23,452 nucleotides of DNA from a virus, in the IMG/VR virus record IMGVR_UViG_3300027734_000324, positions 1 to 23,452 of that record. One strand, written 5' to 3'. A model generated the notes under the pieces. The model had not been told where the DNA came from, made no database searches, and saw only the letters and a program-made list of their open reading frames with translations. Below are positions 1-8,479 of the stretch, piece after piece. Positions within the stretch are counted from its first letter, which is position 1; the number at the start of each line of letters is the position of its first letter. The translations under genes and the position numbers were made by a program.

Positions 1-1
1 A

Positions 2-49
2 GCAAATTCAACTGCCAGTAAAACATATAAATATGTTGTTATTGGTTAA
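2..49 (+). CDS. C-terminal end of an upstream gene (partial)
   Basis: One frame is open from the left edge and stops with TAA at 47-49, giving about 15 residues ending in KYVVIG. The hydrophobic, beta-like end and the tight gene packing make it plausible as the tail of the preceding virion gene. The other two frames give less protein-like ends. Too little is left to identify a function. Confidence 0.3.
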   Translation, partial: ANSTASKTYKYVVIG

Positions 50-64
50 CTTTCAATCTATAAT
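36..64 (+). promoter_or_regulatory. Sigma70-type promoter before the late structural genes
   Basis: TTGTTA (36-41), a 17-bp spacer and a perfect TATAAT (59-64) lie about 50 bp upstream of the first full gene. The -35 matches the consensus at four of six positions. A transcript from here would begin near 70, inside the inverted repeat at 65-94. The promoter call rests on sequence match alone. Confidence 0.55.
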
Positions 65-94
65 GGATTCCGTGGATGACCCATCTTGGAATCC
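65..94 (+). other. Inverted repeat / mRNA 5' hairpin
   Basis: GGATTCC (65-71) and GGAATCC (88-94) form a perfect 7-bp stem. A second inner stem, GATG/CATC, is possible in the 16-nt loop. It sits between the promoter at 36-64 and the ribosome site AGGAG at 103-107. No T-run follows, so it is not a terminator; a stabilising 5' hairpin is more likely. Confidence 0.45.
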
Positions 95-113
95 GAAACT
101 CTAGGAGTAAAAG

Positions 114-977
114 ATGGCTACGACTACTACATCACAAGTTGACCCAACAATTCAACCATTTTTACAGTATGGTTTGACTGAAGCGCAGAAGCTATATCAA
201 GGTGGCGGCCCTCAGTATTATGGAGGACAAACTTATGTTGGCCCATCAAGTGCAACTCAAACAGGCTTACAGGCTTTAGAGGCTCGTGCTTTTCAGGGTA
301 ATCCCTTGCTTCAGTCTGCACAAGGTCAACTGCAAAATACTATTTCTGGTGGGTTTTTGCAAGGTAATCCATTTTTCCAAGGTGCTTTTCAACCTGCGGC
401 ACAAGCGGCTCAGTCTCGTTTTGAGCAAACATTGGGTGATGTAGGTTCTGCGGCATCTCGTGCGGGTCGCTATGGTGGTGGTGCTATGCAGACATTGCAA
501 GATCGTGCAAGTGGTCAATTTGCTAAGAGTTTGGCTGATACAGCGGGAACTTTGGCTTACCAAAACTACGCTGATGAGAGAGCAAGACAGCAAGCCGCTA
601 CGATGGCTGCTCCTGCGATGGCTTCTGCTGACTACCAAGATATTCAGAATATGTTGGCGGCAGGTCAGGCTCGTGAGGGTTATACAGGCGCACAGCAACA
701 GGCTGACATGGCTCGATTTAACTTCTTGCAAAACCAACCACAACAGAACTTGCAGAACTATCTGTCATTGGTTTACGGCAACCCATTAGGTCGTGTTGCT
801 TCAACTACTACAAGTGGTGCGGCAGATACATCAGGACTGCAAAACTTGCTAGGTGTTGCTTCTGTCGCTGGTGGCTTGTATAAGAATCTTGGCGGTACTT
901 GGTTGAACAATTTATGGGGAGGTTCAGCAAATGAATCTGCCGTAATTGACCCATACTTTACGCCAATTGGAGGCTAA
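114..977 (+). CDS. Probable virion protein (internal/tail type), 287 aa
   Basis: AGGAG lies six bases before this ATG and supports the start. The protein is rich in Gln, Ala and Gly. An N-terminal segment (QYGLTEAQKLYQGGGPQYYG, about residues 18-37) is followed by long Ala/Gln-rich, probably helical stretches (about 50-220) and a Gly/Leu-rich tail. I recognise this composition from unnamed proteins that sit just upstream of tail fibres in environmental podovirus-like phages. No enzymatic motif, signal peptide or clear membrane span is visible. It is the first of three adjacent late genes of similar style (114-4189), which suggests a set of internal or ejection proteins or tail-tube-associated proteins. 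The phage structural call is fairly safe; the exact role is inference. Confidence 0.6.
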   Translation: MATTTTSQVDPTIQPFLQYGLTEAQKLYQGGGPQYYGGQTYVGPSSATQTGLQALEARAFQGNPLLQSAQGQLQNTISGGFLQGNPFFQGAFQPAAQAAQSRFEQTLGDVGSAASRAGRYGGGAMQTLQDRASGQFAKSLADTAGTLAYQNYADERARQQAATMAAPAMASADYQDIQNMLAAGQAREGYTGAQQQADMARFNFLQNQPQQNLQNYLSLVYGNPLGRVASTTTSGAADTSGLQNLLGVASVAGGLYKNLGGTWLNNLWGGSANESAVIDPYFTPIGG

Positions 978-980
978 ATC

Positions 981-2258
981 ATGGCTGGATTATTAGACAT
1001 TTTTGGTACTAGCGGAGCAGATACATTAGGTCTTCTCGGTATGTCACCTGCTGATATTCAGCGTAATCGTGACGATGCCCAAGCACAAGCCTTGTATGCC
1101 CTAGCAGGTCGTTTGTTCCAAGGTGGTAATACTGGTGCATCTATTGCTCAAGGTTTGCAACAAGGTCAGCAAGCCTACAAAGGTGCAATGCAAGGTACTT
1201 TGCAAGATGTACTGCAAAACGCACAATTGCAAGAAGTATTGAAAAAGCGCAAAGAAGAAGAGTTTGCAAAGCAACAACAACTTCAAGCACAGCAAGTTTT
1301 GGCTAGGGCATACAGACCTGAGACATTTGCTGAGACACCATTGACAGATATTACTGGTCAACAAATAGCTGGCCCTAATCAACCACAGGCAGCAGGCGGT
1401 GGATTAAAGTCAGTTACTCGTGAATTGATGGGTCTTGGCCCTGCTGGTATGACTGCATTGCAAACTGCATCAGGTGTAGAAAAGGCATTGCGCCCTGAAG
1501 GTTATACGCTTGGTGAAGGCCAGATTCGTTATGAAATTGGTGTTGATGGTAAACCAGTTTCTGTTGCTACTGGCGCACCTAAGAAAGAAGACATTGCTGG
1601 TGATGTAAAAGAAGCAAGGCAAGTTCTTGGAATTATGACTCCAGTTAATGAAATGACTGTTACTGAGAGAGCATTGGTTAAGGCTTATATTGATCGCAAA
1701 GATGCAGGGAAAGCACCTAAAGTTTCTATAGATTTAAATGATAAAACGGCAGTCGCTAAACAACAACTTGCTACTATAAATCAATGGCAAGGAACTTTAA
1801 AAGAAACTGGTGATACTACTGTTGCTGGTCGTGCTTCAGCATTTTACGATGCTTATGGAAAAGCAAAGCAAGGAAATACAAGTGCTGATGGTGCATTGAT
1901 CTATAACATTGCAAAAGTGTATGACCAAACTGGTGCTGTTCAGCAAGGTGACGTAAACACAATTATTGGCAATCGTTCTATCCCAACAAACATTCAATTG
2001 TTTGCAGAAAAACTTGCTAAAGGTGGAACATTTACACCTAAAGAACGAGATAACCTAAAACTAATTGTTGATGGCATTGTTGAAGAACGTCAGAAAGCAC
2101 TAGAGCCAACAATTAAAGTTTATCGTGGACTTAATAAAACTCTTGGTGGAAAGCCAGAGGAAATTATTAATCCTTACGATACTGTAAGACAGTCTGGCGG
2201 TTCAGGAGACTTGGCTGCACAAGCAAGAGCTGAACTTGAGCGCAGAAAGAAACAATAA
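981..2258 (+). CDS. Probable internal virion protein, 425 aa
   Basis: It begins three bases after the previous stop, with GGAGG just upstream. The N-terminus (MAGLLDIFG) leads into a Gln/Ala-rich helical region, with LQQGQQAYKGA near residue 60 and a charged KKRKEEEFAKQQQ segment near residue 90 that looks like coiled coil. The middle and C-terminal parts (about 200-420) are mixed and soluble, ending in a basic ELERRKKQ tail. No known catalytic motif is seen. Its stop overlaps the next start by one base (TAATG), so the two are probably translationally coupled. By position and composition it may be a DNA-ejection or internal core protein, but no family assignment can be made from the sequence. 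Confidence 0.55.
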   Translation: MAGLLDIFGTSGADTLGLLGMSPADIQRNRDDAQAQALYALAGRLFQGGNTGASIAQGLQQGQQAYKGAMQGTLQDVLQNAQLQEVLKKRKEEEFAKQQQLQAQQVLARAYRPETFAETPLTDITGQQIAGPNQPQAAGGGLKSVTRELMGLGPAGMTALQTASGVEKALRPEGYTLGEGQIRYEIGVDGKPVSVATGAPKKEDIAGDVKEARQVLGIMTPVNEMTVTERALVKAYIDRKDAGKAPKVSIDLNDKTAVAKQQLATINQWQGTLKETGDTTVAGRASAFYDAYGKAKQGNTSADGALIYNIAKVYDQTGAVQQGDVNTIIGNRSIPTNIQLFAEKLAKGGTFTPKERDNLKLIVDGIVEERQKALEPTIKVYRGLNKTLGGKPEEIINPYDTVRQSGGSGDLAAQARAELERRKKQ

Positions 2259-4189
2259 TGGACTTGACTAAACTGTCAGATGAAGACTTGATGGCTTTGC
2301 AGTCAGGTGACTTGTCAAAAGTCTCTGAAGCAGGTTTAGTTGTACTTAGTGGTAGTGAAGTACCAAAGCCTACTAAGAATATGACAAGGGAAGAAGCCTT
2401 TAAAGACTTGCTAACCCCTCCTCGTGCAGAGCAAATGCAAATTGGTAGCGCAAGTGATTTTGGTCGCCAATTGGGTTTGACAGGCAGAGCCGCAATAACT
2501 GGTGCTTTGTCAATTCCTACTATGGGTGCTGATGCGCTTACAGGATTAATTAACATTTTGGCAGGTCGCCAAGTCATGCAGCCATCGAGTCAAGGTTTGC
2601 AGAGTTTAATGACTCAACTTGGTGTTCCTACTCCACAAAATGCACAAGAGCGTGTAGTTCAAGATGTAACAAGCGCAGGTTTTGGTGTTGCAGGGCCAGC
2701 AGCTATTGCTAAAAGTTTTTCTCCTACTGCTCAAGAATTTTTTACTAAGAGTTTAGAGACTCAGGGTGCTGCGGCTACTGCTGGAGCATTGGCATCAGGT
2801 GCGGCTCGTGAAAGCGATGTTGGCCCTATTGGTCAAACCTTAGGTGCATTGGCTGGCTCTTTAACAGGTGGCGGTGCAGTAGGCTCTGCCCCTATCCTTG
2901 CTAGAACTTCTAGAGAAATTGTGCGCCCATTCACAGAGGCTGGTCGCCAAGTAATTACTGGTAATGTATTGCGTAACTTAGCGGCTGATGCTGAACAAGC
3001 AATTAAATCTGCTGAAACTTATGTTCCTAAAGTTGGTGGATACACACCGACTACTGCACAAGCTACTCGTGATATTGGATTGATTAATTCTGAGTCTGGA
3101 ATTAAAGGACTTGATGTAACTGGTGGTAGATTTGCTACACAAGCATTAGAAGCTAATCAAGCGCAGATGGCTATTCTTAACCGCATGGCTAAAGATGATG
3201 ATGTACTTAAAGCGGCTATTAAAAAGCGTGAAGAAGTTACTGCTCCACTAAGAGATGAGGCATTTGCTAACTCTACTGTTGACCCAGATACATTTCAATC
3301 AGCTATTGCTTTAACAGTTAATAAGACTATTGATGACATTCTTGCTTCGCCAGTAGGAAAGCGTCAGACTGTTATATCTGTTCTAAATAATGCAAAAGAT
3401 GATATTGCTCGTGCATCTACACCTGCTGAATTGTATGAAATTCGTAAAGACTTGAGGGCGGCTGCTCAAGGTTTGTTAGATAAATCTAGCACAGGTGGCC
3501 CAACTGCTGGCGCATATAAAGCCGCTAAAGAGCCACTCAATTCAGTTATTCGTTCAGTAGATGATGCTATTGAGGCGGGTGCTACTGGCTACAAAGACTA
3601 CTTATCTAAGTATGCGGCTTCTAGTCGTGGTATTGAGCGTCTTGAGGCGGCACAACAGTTTAAGGGTAAGGTTCTATCAACTACTCCTGACCCATCAAGG
3701 GTTAACGATTACTTGATTTCTCAACCTGCATTTACTCGTGCTATTCGTGCTGCTGAAAAAGAAACAGACCTTTCGCCTACACAACTTGCAGTTTTAAAGC
3801 GTGTTGCTGAAGACTTAGATGGTGGTGTATTGCCAAGAGCAACAAAGCCAAGTGGTTCTGATACATTTAAAAACATGAGTACCGCTAACGTCATTGGTGG
3901 AATGATTGGTAAACAGATGTTTGGTGAAGTTCCTCCTGCTTTGCAAAAAATAGCTGCACCAATGAACTGGCTTTATAACGGCACAGATGACGCTATTCGT
4001 GAGTTATTGGTTAATGCAATGCTTGACCCTAAGTTGGCTGCTACATTGATGAAACAAGCATCTGTAATGACTGTAGAGCCTCTTAGCAAAGAGCTACAAC
4101 GAAAAGCACTTCAATTAGGATATGGGGCTACGTTTGGACTAACTGAAAAACCATATCGTGTTGATTTAACTGGAATGGCTAACCCCTAA
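2258..4189 (+). CDS. Probable internal/ejection virion protein, 643 aa
   Basis: The start ATG overlaps the stop of the upstream gene by one base. The N-terminus is acidic (LTKLSDEDLMALQSGDLSKV). An Ala/Gly-rich hydrophobic region (about residues 75-215) follows, of the kind that could cross or perturb a membrane. The remainder is a long, mostly helical region rich in Ala, Lys and Asp. There is no lysozyme or transglycosylase signature that I can identify. A large helical protein with an Ala/Gly-rich hydrophobic patch next to the tail-fibre gene fits a podovirus ejection protein; this is inference. AAAGGA at its stop codon serves as ribosome site for the tail fibre. Confidence 0.55.
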   Translation: MDLTKLSDEDLMALQSGDLSKVSEAGLVVLSGSEVPKPTKNMTREEAFKDLLTPPRAEQMQIGSASDFGRQLGLTGRAAITGALSIPTMGADALTGLINILAGRQVMQPSSQGLQSLMTQLGVPTPQNAQERVVQDVTSAGFGVAGPAAIAKSFSPTAQEFFTKSLETQGAAATAGALASGAARESDVGPIGQTLGALAGSLTGGGAVGSAPILARTSREIVRPFTEAGRQVITGNVLRNLAADAEQAIKSAETYVPKVGGYTPTTAQATRDIGLINSESGIKGLDVTGGRFATQALEANQAQMAILNRMAKDDDVLKAAIKKREEVTAPLRDEAFANSTVDPDTFQSAIALTVNKTIDDILASPVGKRQTVISVLNNAKDDIARASTPAELYEIRKDLRAAAQGLLDKSSTGGPTAGAYKAAKEPLNSVIRSVDDAIEAGATGYKDYLSKYAASSRGIERLEAAQQFKGKVLSTTPDPSRVNDYLISQPAFTRAIRAAEKETDLSPTQLAVLKRVAEDLDGGVLPRATKPSGSDTFKNMSTANVIGGMIGKQMFGEVPPALQKIAAPMNWLYNGTDDAIRELLVNAMLDPKLAATLMKQASVMTVEPLSKELQRKALQLGYGATFGLTEKPYRVDLTGMANP

Positions 4190-4198
4190 AGGAATAAT

Positions 4199-7100
4199 AT
4201 GCCTCGTACAAAAATCTCGGAATTTAGCGCAACTGCTGCTAGTAACACAGACATTGATTCTATTAACATTGCTGAAGGATGCGCTCCTAGTGGTATCAAC
4301 GATGCTATTCGTGAGTTAATGAGCCAACTGAAGGACTTTCAGACAGGTGCTGTTGGCGACTCGTTTAACGGCCCTGTAGGTACATCTACGGCTGCGGCAG
4401 GTGCGTTCACTACTTTGTCAGCATCTGGTACGACTACATTGTCTGGTTTAACAGCATCTACTGCTTTAGCATTAGACGCAAGCAAGAATGTTGTTTCTGT
4501 GACCAACACAGGTACTGGTAATAATGTTTTGGCAACAAGTCCTACATTGGTAACTCCTGCACTTGGAACGCCAAGCGCATTGGTAGGCACAAACATTACT
4601 GGTACAGCTACTAGCTTTAACATCAATGGTACTGTTGGCGCTACAACTCCTACGACTGGTGCGTTTACGACTCTGAGTGCTTCTAGCACTTTGAGCGTTA
4701 CTGGTGCAGGTTCTATCCAAGGTCTGACAGTAGGTAAAGGCACAAACGCTATTACTACAAATTCAATCTTTGGTGTTGCCGCAGGATTAGATATTTCTAC
4801 TGGAAATCAAAATACAGGAATTGGATATACAGGTCTTCGTTATACAACCACAGGAAATGATAATTCTGCTGTTGGTTATAACGCAATGCAAAGTAACACT
4901 ACTGGCTCAAACAATACCGCAGTTGGTTCACAAGCATTAGTATTAAATACCACAGCCTCTAACAATACCGCAGTAGGGTATCAAGCGTTAGACTCAAACA
5001 CTACTGGTGCTACAAATACTTCGGTTGGAAGTCAGGCTCTTCAAGCCAACACTACCGCATCAAACAACACTGCTGTTGGTTATCAAGCGGCTTACGCAAA
5101 TACCACGGGTACAAACAACGTGGCGATGGGCGTTCAAGCGGGGTATGGAACTACCACAGGCTCTTACAATGCCTCTTTTGGCACAGCGGCTTTGTCTAGC
5201 AACACCACAGGCGCAAACAACACCGCCATCGGCCAGCAAGCCCTGACGTTTAATTCCACCGCTTCTAACAACACTGCTGTAGGTTATCAGGCGGCATACA
5301 GCAATACTACTGGAAGTATTACAGCATTGGGACAAACTGCTGGATATGCAAACACAACTGGAGCTTTAAATACAGCAATCGGACAAGCGGCTTTATCCAC
5401 AAATAGTACTGGTAATTACAACACTGCCGTTGGTTACACCGCACTGCAATATACAACTGGCAGTGGTAATACTGCTGTTGGTACTCAAGCCCTTAATACC
5501 AACACCACAGCATCTAACAATACTGCTGTAGGTTACCAAGCCGCATACACAAACACCACTGGTGCAAACAACGTTTCAGTAGGTCTTCAGGCTTTGTACA
5601 GCAACTCAACTGGTGCGGCAAATACTGCGGTTGGTTACTTTGCATTGAAAGCTAATACTACTGATGGCAATACCGCATTTGGATATTTAGCCGCTACTGC
5701 AACTACATCAGGCACAGCTAATGTGGCTGTTGGTCGAGAGGCGCTTGCTTCAAATACTACAGCCTCTAATAATACAGCCGTTGGTTATCAAGCTGGTTAC
5801 TCAAATGTAACAGGTGGCGCACTTACAGTTTTTGGCGATAGGGCTGGTTACAATTCTACCGCTGGTAGTAATGCAGCTTTTGGTAATGTTGTTATGTTTG
5901 CTACAACTACTGGAACTGGTAATGCTGCTTTTGGCGGTGCTGTTTCTGGCGGTAGTGAAGCAACCATGCGTTTTAATACAACTGGTTCAAACAACACCGC
6001 TTTGGGTATCAGCGCATTAGCAAGCAACACCACAGCATCCAATAACACGGCTGTTGGTTATCAGGCTCTTTACTCCAACACAACTGCCGCAGACATGACA
6101 GCCGTTGGTTGGCAAGCTGGTTACTCTGCTACTGGTACAGGCTCAACATATCTTGGTTCTTATGCTGGCAATACAACAACAGGCGTGTACAACACATTTG
6201 TTGGTCATACAGCAGGATATTTGATTACATCAGGAACTAAAAACACCATCATTGGTCGCTACAACGGCAATACTGGTGGATTAGACATTCGCACATCAAG
6301 CAACTACATCGTGCTGTCTGATGGGGATGGGAATCCACGGGGTATTTTTGATGGCTCTGGTAACTTCTCGGTAGGGACTACAAGCAACCTCGGCAACGGT
6401 TCGCGCCTCTCCGTGCAAGTAGATGGTTCTTATGGTTCTGTAGGATTCGCAAGAAACACTGACAACACATATGCTGTTGCGATGGATTACTACAAGTCGC
6501 GTGGCTCTGCCGCATCTCCGACTGCTGTTCAAAATGGCGATGATTTATATCAATTGAGATCAGTTCCTTATCAAGGGTCTGCCTATACTTATCTCAACTC
6601 AATGGTTATTCAGATTGATGGTGCATATACTTCTGGTCAAAACCCGCCCACAAGAATTTCGTGGTACACGAATACAGCAAATGGTTCTGCTACAGAGCGT
6701 GCCCGCATAGATTCGAGCGGAAATTTACTTGTTGGTTCTACAAGTAACGCACCCGCTGGTACACAATCACAAATTGTTAATAAATGGAGTGGTGGTTCTA
6801 AATGGGGTGCTTCATTTGACCAAACAGTTAGTAGCGCAACTCAATACACACATATAAACTTCAGTACCAATGGAACAACTGTTGGTTACATCAATGCAAA
6901 CAACTCTATAACAACCTACAACTCTGTTTCTGATTACAGACTAAAAACAGTTATTGGCGCTGTATCAGGCTCAGGAGAGCGTATTGATGCACTTGAGCCT
7001 ATTGAATACGAGTGGAAAGTTGATGGGTCACGCACTCGTGGTTTCTTGGCTCACAAATTCCAAGAAGTCTATGCAGGAAGCGTTAGTGGTGATAAAGACG

Positions 7101-7222
7101 CTGTAGATGCTAATGGCAATCCTGTTTATCAAGCAATGCAAGCAAGCACATCTGAAGTTATTGCAGACCTTGTTGCTGAAATTCAATCACTCCGTAAACG
7201 CCTTGCAGACGCTGGCATCTAA
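4199..7222 (+). CDS. Tail fibre with 17-residue repeat shaft and C-terminal Peptidase S74 chaperone
   Basis: AAAGGA precedes the ATG at good spacing. Residues 1-60 (MPRTKISEFSATAASN..., AEGCAPSGINDAIRELM) form an N-terminal module seen on many phage fibres and probably attach it to the virion. Residues about 60-198 are Thr/Ser/Gly-rich. Residues 199-691 are a ladder of about 29 imperfect 17-residue repeats (NTTASNNTAVGYQALxS), like the YadA-head/adhesin fold, which trimerises as a beta structure. Residues 692-910 are a beta-rich part. The end, from SDYRLK at 911-916, is an S74 intramolecular chaperone: S911 and K916 have the Ser-x4-Lys spacing of the known catalytic dyad, followed by RIDALEPIEYEW and GFLAHKFQEV. 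Self-cleavage before S911 would release about 97 residues after trimer folding. Role: host receptor binding. Confidence 0.9.
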   Translation: MPRTKISEFSATAASNTDIDSINIAEGCAPSGINDAIRELMSQLKDFQTGAVGDSFNGPVGTSTAAAGAFTTLSASGTTTLSGLTASTALALDASKNVVSVTNTGTGNNVLATSPTLVTPALGTPSALVGTNITGTATSFNINGTVGATTPTTGAFTTLSASSTLSVTGAGSIQGLTVGKGTNAITTNSIFGVAAGLDISTGNQNTGIGYTGLRYTTTGNDNSAVGYNAMQSNTTGSNNTAVGSQALVLNTTASNNTAVGYQALDSNTTGATNTSVGSQALQANTTASNNTAVGYQAAYANTTGTNNVAMGVQAGYGTTTGSYNASFGTAALSSNTTGANNTAIGQQALTFNSTASNNTAVGYQAAYSNTTGSITALGQTAGYANTTGALNTAIGQAALSTNSTGNYNTAVGYTALQYTTGSGNTAVGTQALNTNTTASNNTAVGYQAAYTNTTGANNVSVGLQALYSNSTGAANTAVGYFALKANTTDGNTAFGYLAATATTSGTANVAVGREALASNTTASNNTAVGYQAGYSNVTGGALTVFGDRAGYNSTAGSNAAFGNVVMFATTTGTGNAAFGGAVSGGSEATMRFNTTGSNNTALGISALASNTTASNNTAVGYQALYSNTTAADMTAVGWQAGYSATGTGSTYLGSYAGNTTTGVYNTFVGHTAGYLITSGTKNTIIGRYNGNTGGLDIRTSSNYIVLSDGDGNPRGIFDGSGNFSVGTTSNLGNGSRLSVQVDGSYGSVGFARNTDNTYAVAMDYYKSRGSAASPTAVQNGDDLYQLRSVPYQGSAYTYLNSMVIQIDGAYTSGQNPPTRISWYTNTANGSATERARIDSSGNLLVGSTSNAPAGTQSQIVNKWSGGSKWGASFDQTVSSATQYTHINFSTNGTTVGYINANNSITTYNSVSDYRLKTVIGAVSGSGERIDALEPIEYEWKVDGSRTRGFLAHKFQEVYAGSVSGDKDAVDANGNPVYQAMQASTSEVIADLVAEIQSLRKRLADAGI
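4793..6271 (+). repeat. Degenerate 51-bp tandem repeat array inside the tail-fibre gene
   Basis: About 29 units, most of them 17 codons (51 bp) and a few of 14-18 or 24 codons. The best conserved unit encodes NTTASNNTAVGYQA and recurs nearly unchanged at least six times, for example near 4949, 5051, 5264, 5510, 5756 and 6029. Synonymous codons differ between copies, so the protein pattern is conserved more than the DNA. Unit number could change by recombination. Confidence 0.9.
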
Positions 7223-7236
7223 CTTAAAGGAAAATC

Positions 7237-7455
7237 ATGTCTGAAATTACTACACCTACCGCAGAAGAAATTGCTCATCACTACAGCGCAGCAATGGACT
7301 CAGTAAACCTGATTAACGCAGGTCAACCAGAAGGCATGGAAGATGTTGACTGGGCTGATACTGTTGCTCGTAACAAAGAGCATTTAAAGATCATGCTTGC
7401 TAAAGACTTCTGGACAACACAAGATTTGTCTGCAATTCGTTCAGCATCAGTTTAA
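7237..7455 (+). CDS. Small hypothetical protein downstream of tail fibre, 72 aa
   Basis: It starts 14 bases after the fibre stop, with AAAGGA before the ATG. The protein is acidic and soluble, with probable helices (EEIAHHYSAAMDSVNLIN and ARNKEHLKIMLAKDFW). It has no membrane segment, signal peptide or cysteine. Position directly behind the fibre gene suggests a late gene, possibly linked to fibre or tail assembly, but no motif shows this and I do not recognise a named family. The coding call rests on good start signals, tight packing and an ordinary amino acid mix. Confidence 0.6.
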   Translation: MSEITTPTAEEIAHHYSAAMDSVNLINAGQPEGMEDVDWADTVARNKEHLKIMLAKDFWTTQDLSAIRSASV

Positions 7456-7462
7456 ACAGGAA

Positions 7463-7484
7463 GCCATCACCTGATCTTGATGGC
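7463..7484 (+). other. Intergenic hairpin without T-run
   Basis: GCCATCA (7463-7469) pairs perfectly with TGATGGC (7478-7484) around an 8-nt loop. It lies between the 72-residue gene and the next ribosome site AGGAG. Without a T-run it is more likely an mRNA-stability or attenuation element than an intrinsic terminator. Confidence 0.4.
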
Positions 7485-7500
7485 ACACTAGGAGAAACTC

Positions 7501-7719
7501 ATGGGCGAGAAAAAAACAAACCCTGTGACAATAGATGGAGTTGAGTATATTTTTGAGGATATGACGATTGAACAGCAGACCATGCTGAATCACGTTATTG
7601 ACTTGGAGAGGAAACTTAACTCTGCTAAATTTAATGTTGACCAACTTCAGGTAGGTAGAGATGCTTTCTTTACCATGTTGAAGCAGTCTCTTGAAACAGT
7701 TACAGATGTAAAAGAGTAA
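7501..7719 (+). CDS. Small phage protein, DUF6447-like, 72 aa
   Basis: TAGGAG stands eight bases before the ATG. The pattern VTIDGVEYIFEDMTIEQQ is followed by a helix with LERKLNSAKFNVDQLQVGRD and a final FFTMLKQSLE. This matches my memory of a small phage family (DUF6447) with an 'I-D-G-x-x-Y' beta start and two coiled-coil-like helices; the family name is from memory and not checked. The protein is soluble with no signal peptide. It precedes the lysis genes, but the family has no known function, so none is given. It lies three bases upstream of the XhlA-like gene. Confidence 0.6.
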   Translation: MGEKKTNPVTIDGVEYIFEDMTIEQQTMLNHVIDLERKLNSAKFNVDQLQVGRDAFFTMLKQSLETVTDVKE

Positions 7720-7722
7720 ATC

Positions 7723-7947
7723 ATGGATGAAGTAACCCACAAGCAAATTTACGATAGGCTCGTTGCAGTCGAAAGTAAGGTAGATAGCATAGACAAGAAC
7801 ACTAAAGGGCTTGTAGAGGCGTTTGATGCGCTTCAAGGGGCTTTTAAAGTGCTTGGCTGGGTTGCTTCAGCCGCTAAACCTATTCTGTGGATTGGCGGGT
7901 TAATCATGGCGGCTGGTGCTGTTTGGCAGACATGGATTAAAAAGTAG
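7723..7947 (+). CDS. XhlA-like membrane protein of the lysis region, 74 aa
   Basis: Residues 1-42 are charged and helical with a heptad-like pattern (IYDRLVAVESKVDSIDKN). Residues 43-68 are a single hydrophobic span (VLGWVASAAKPILWIGGLIMAAGAVW) followed by a basic WIKK end. An N-terminal coiled coil plus one C-terminal span is the plan of XhlA-type proteins that accompany holins. It may be a holin, a holin partner or an inner-membrane anchor. It lies in the lysis region with the 3TM holin at 8480 and the endolysin at 8884. Without a topology test or profile search the exact family is uncertain. Confidence 0.6.
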   Translation: MDEVTHKQIYDRLVAVESKVDSIDKNTKGLVEAFDALQGAFKVLGWVASAAKPILWIGGLIMAAGAVWQTWIKK

Positions 7948-7952
7948 GTCAT

Positions 7953-8237
7953 GTGAAATGGCTTCTTTTATTATTTCTTTGTTTTGTTTTTTGGGTGAGT
8001 GCAAAAGCACCTTGCACAGTTTCCGACTTCTACGCTCTGAGTTGGCTGGGAAACCCATCGGAGAGGCATCAGAGATTGTCAGAATGGCTTACCACAAATG
8101 GTGATAACTGCTCATCTGAACAACTGGTAGGAATTTGGAATAACTTAGCTGCTTGGACAGGTACGGCAGATAGTCAAGAATTAAGGGGAAAAGTTCTTTA
8201 CTACTACGCTCGTGCGGTTGAAAGGGAAAAGAAGTGA
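7953..8237 (+). CDS. Small secreted protein in the lysis region, 94 aa, GTG start
   Basis: The frame starts with GTG at 7953, six bases after the upstream stop. An ATG at 7951 is out of frame and ends at once. The N-terminus MKWLLLLFLCFVFWVSAKA is a signal peptide or membrane anchor, with AKA as a plausible signal peptidase I site. The mature part holds two cysteines (C21, C53) that could form a disulphide, and several tryptophans. There is no lipobox, so it is not a classical Rz1 spanin. The lysis context and predicted export suggest a periplasmic role, but none can be named. The downstream gene starts inside its stop (GTGA), so the pair is coupled. Confidence 0.6.
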   Translation: MKWLLLLFLCFVFWVSAKAPCTVSDFYALSWLGNPSERHQRLSEWLTTNGDNCSSEQLVGIWNNLAAWTGTADSQELRGKVLYYYARAVEREKK

Positions 8238-8470
8238 TAACTCTCAACAAATGGTATCCAATGGTTCAACCAAACTATGACGCAAGAATGGTTGCGTTTG
8301 ACAAGGCAATGGAAAAGAAACTAGAGCAATACAAAGAAGCCGTGGAATGTAAGAAACTAGCCATCAAGACGCAAGAATTAGAAGTTGAGCTTTACAACAA
8401 AAAAGCTAGTGAGAATACGATTTCGTTGGAAAATATCAACAATCACCGACGTTTTGCAATATTTGTATAA
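8234..8470 (+). CDS. Small coiled-coil hypothetical protein, 78 aa, GTG start
   Basis: The GTG overlaps the previous TGA in a GTGA junction, and AAGGGAAAA upstream is a fair ribosome site. The middle (about residues 20-60) is a highly charged helix (DKAMEKKLEQYKEAVECKKL) typical of coiled coil. There is no membrane span. Such a soluble coiled coil between a secreted protein and a holin could hint at a lysis accessory role, but it lacks the N-terminal anchor expected of an Rz-type spanin. Function unknown. Confidence 0.5.
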   Translation: MITLNKWYPMVQPNYDARMVAFDKAMEKKLEQYKEAVECKKLAIKTQELEVELYNKKASENTISLENINNHRRFAIFV

Positions 8471-8479
8471 GGATTAAAT

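Noticed and set aside
63-104. 13-codon mini-frame that ends in the ribosome site of the first gene
   Set aside because: It would start inside the -10 hexamer, upstream of the predicted transcript start, so it is not likely translated.
276-743. 155-residue minus-strand frame opposite the first virion gene
   Set aside because: It reads as Leu/Ser/Arg/Cys-rich noise opposite a well-supported plus-strand gene, with no ribosome site.
4339-4743. 134-residue minus-strand frame opposite the tail-fibre N-terminal part
   Set aside because: Low-complexity Val/Pro/Ala text produced by the Thr/Ala/Gly-rich fibre codons; no start signal.
4793-6271. The repeat-rich stretch considered as a CRISPR array
   Set aside because: It is one open reading frame with a 17-residue protein repeat, degenerate DNA units and no spacer-repeat alternation.
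7447-7836. 129-residue minus-strand frame across small late genes
   Set aside because: It covers three plus-strand genes with good ribosome sites and has no recognisable domain.
7916-8104. Plus-strand frame overlapping the secreted lysis-region protein
   Set aside because: The GTG-started frame at 7953 has a clear signal peptide and couples to the next gene; this frame does neither.
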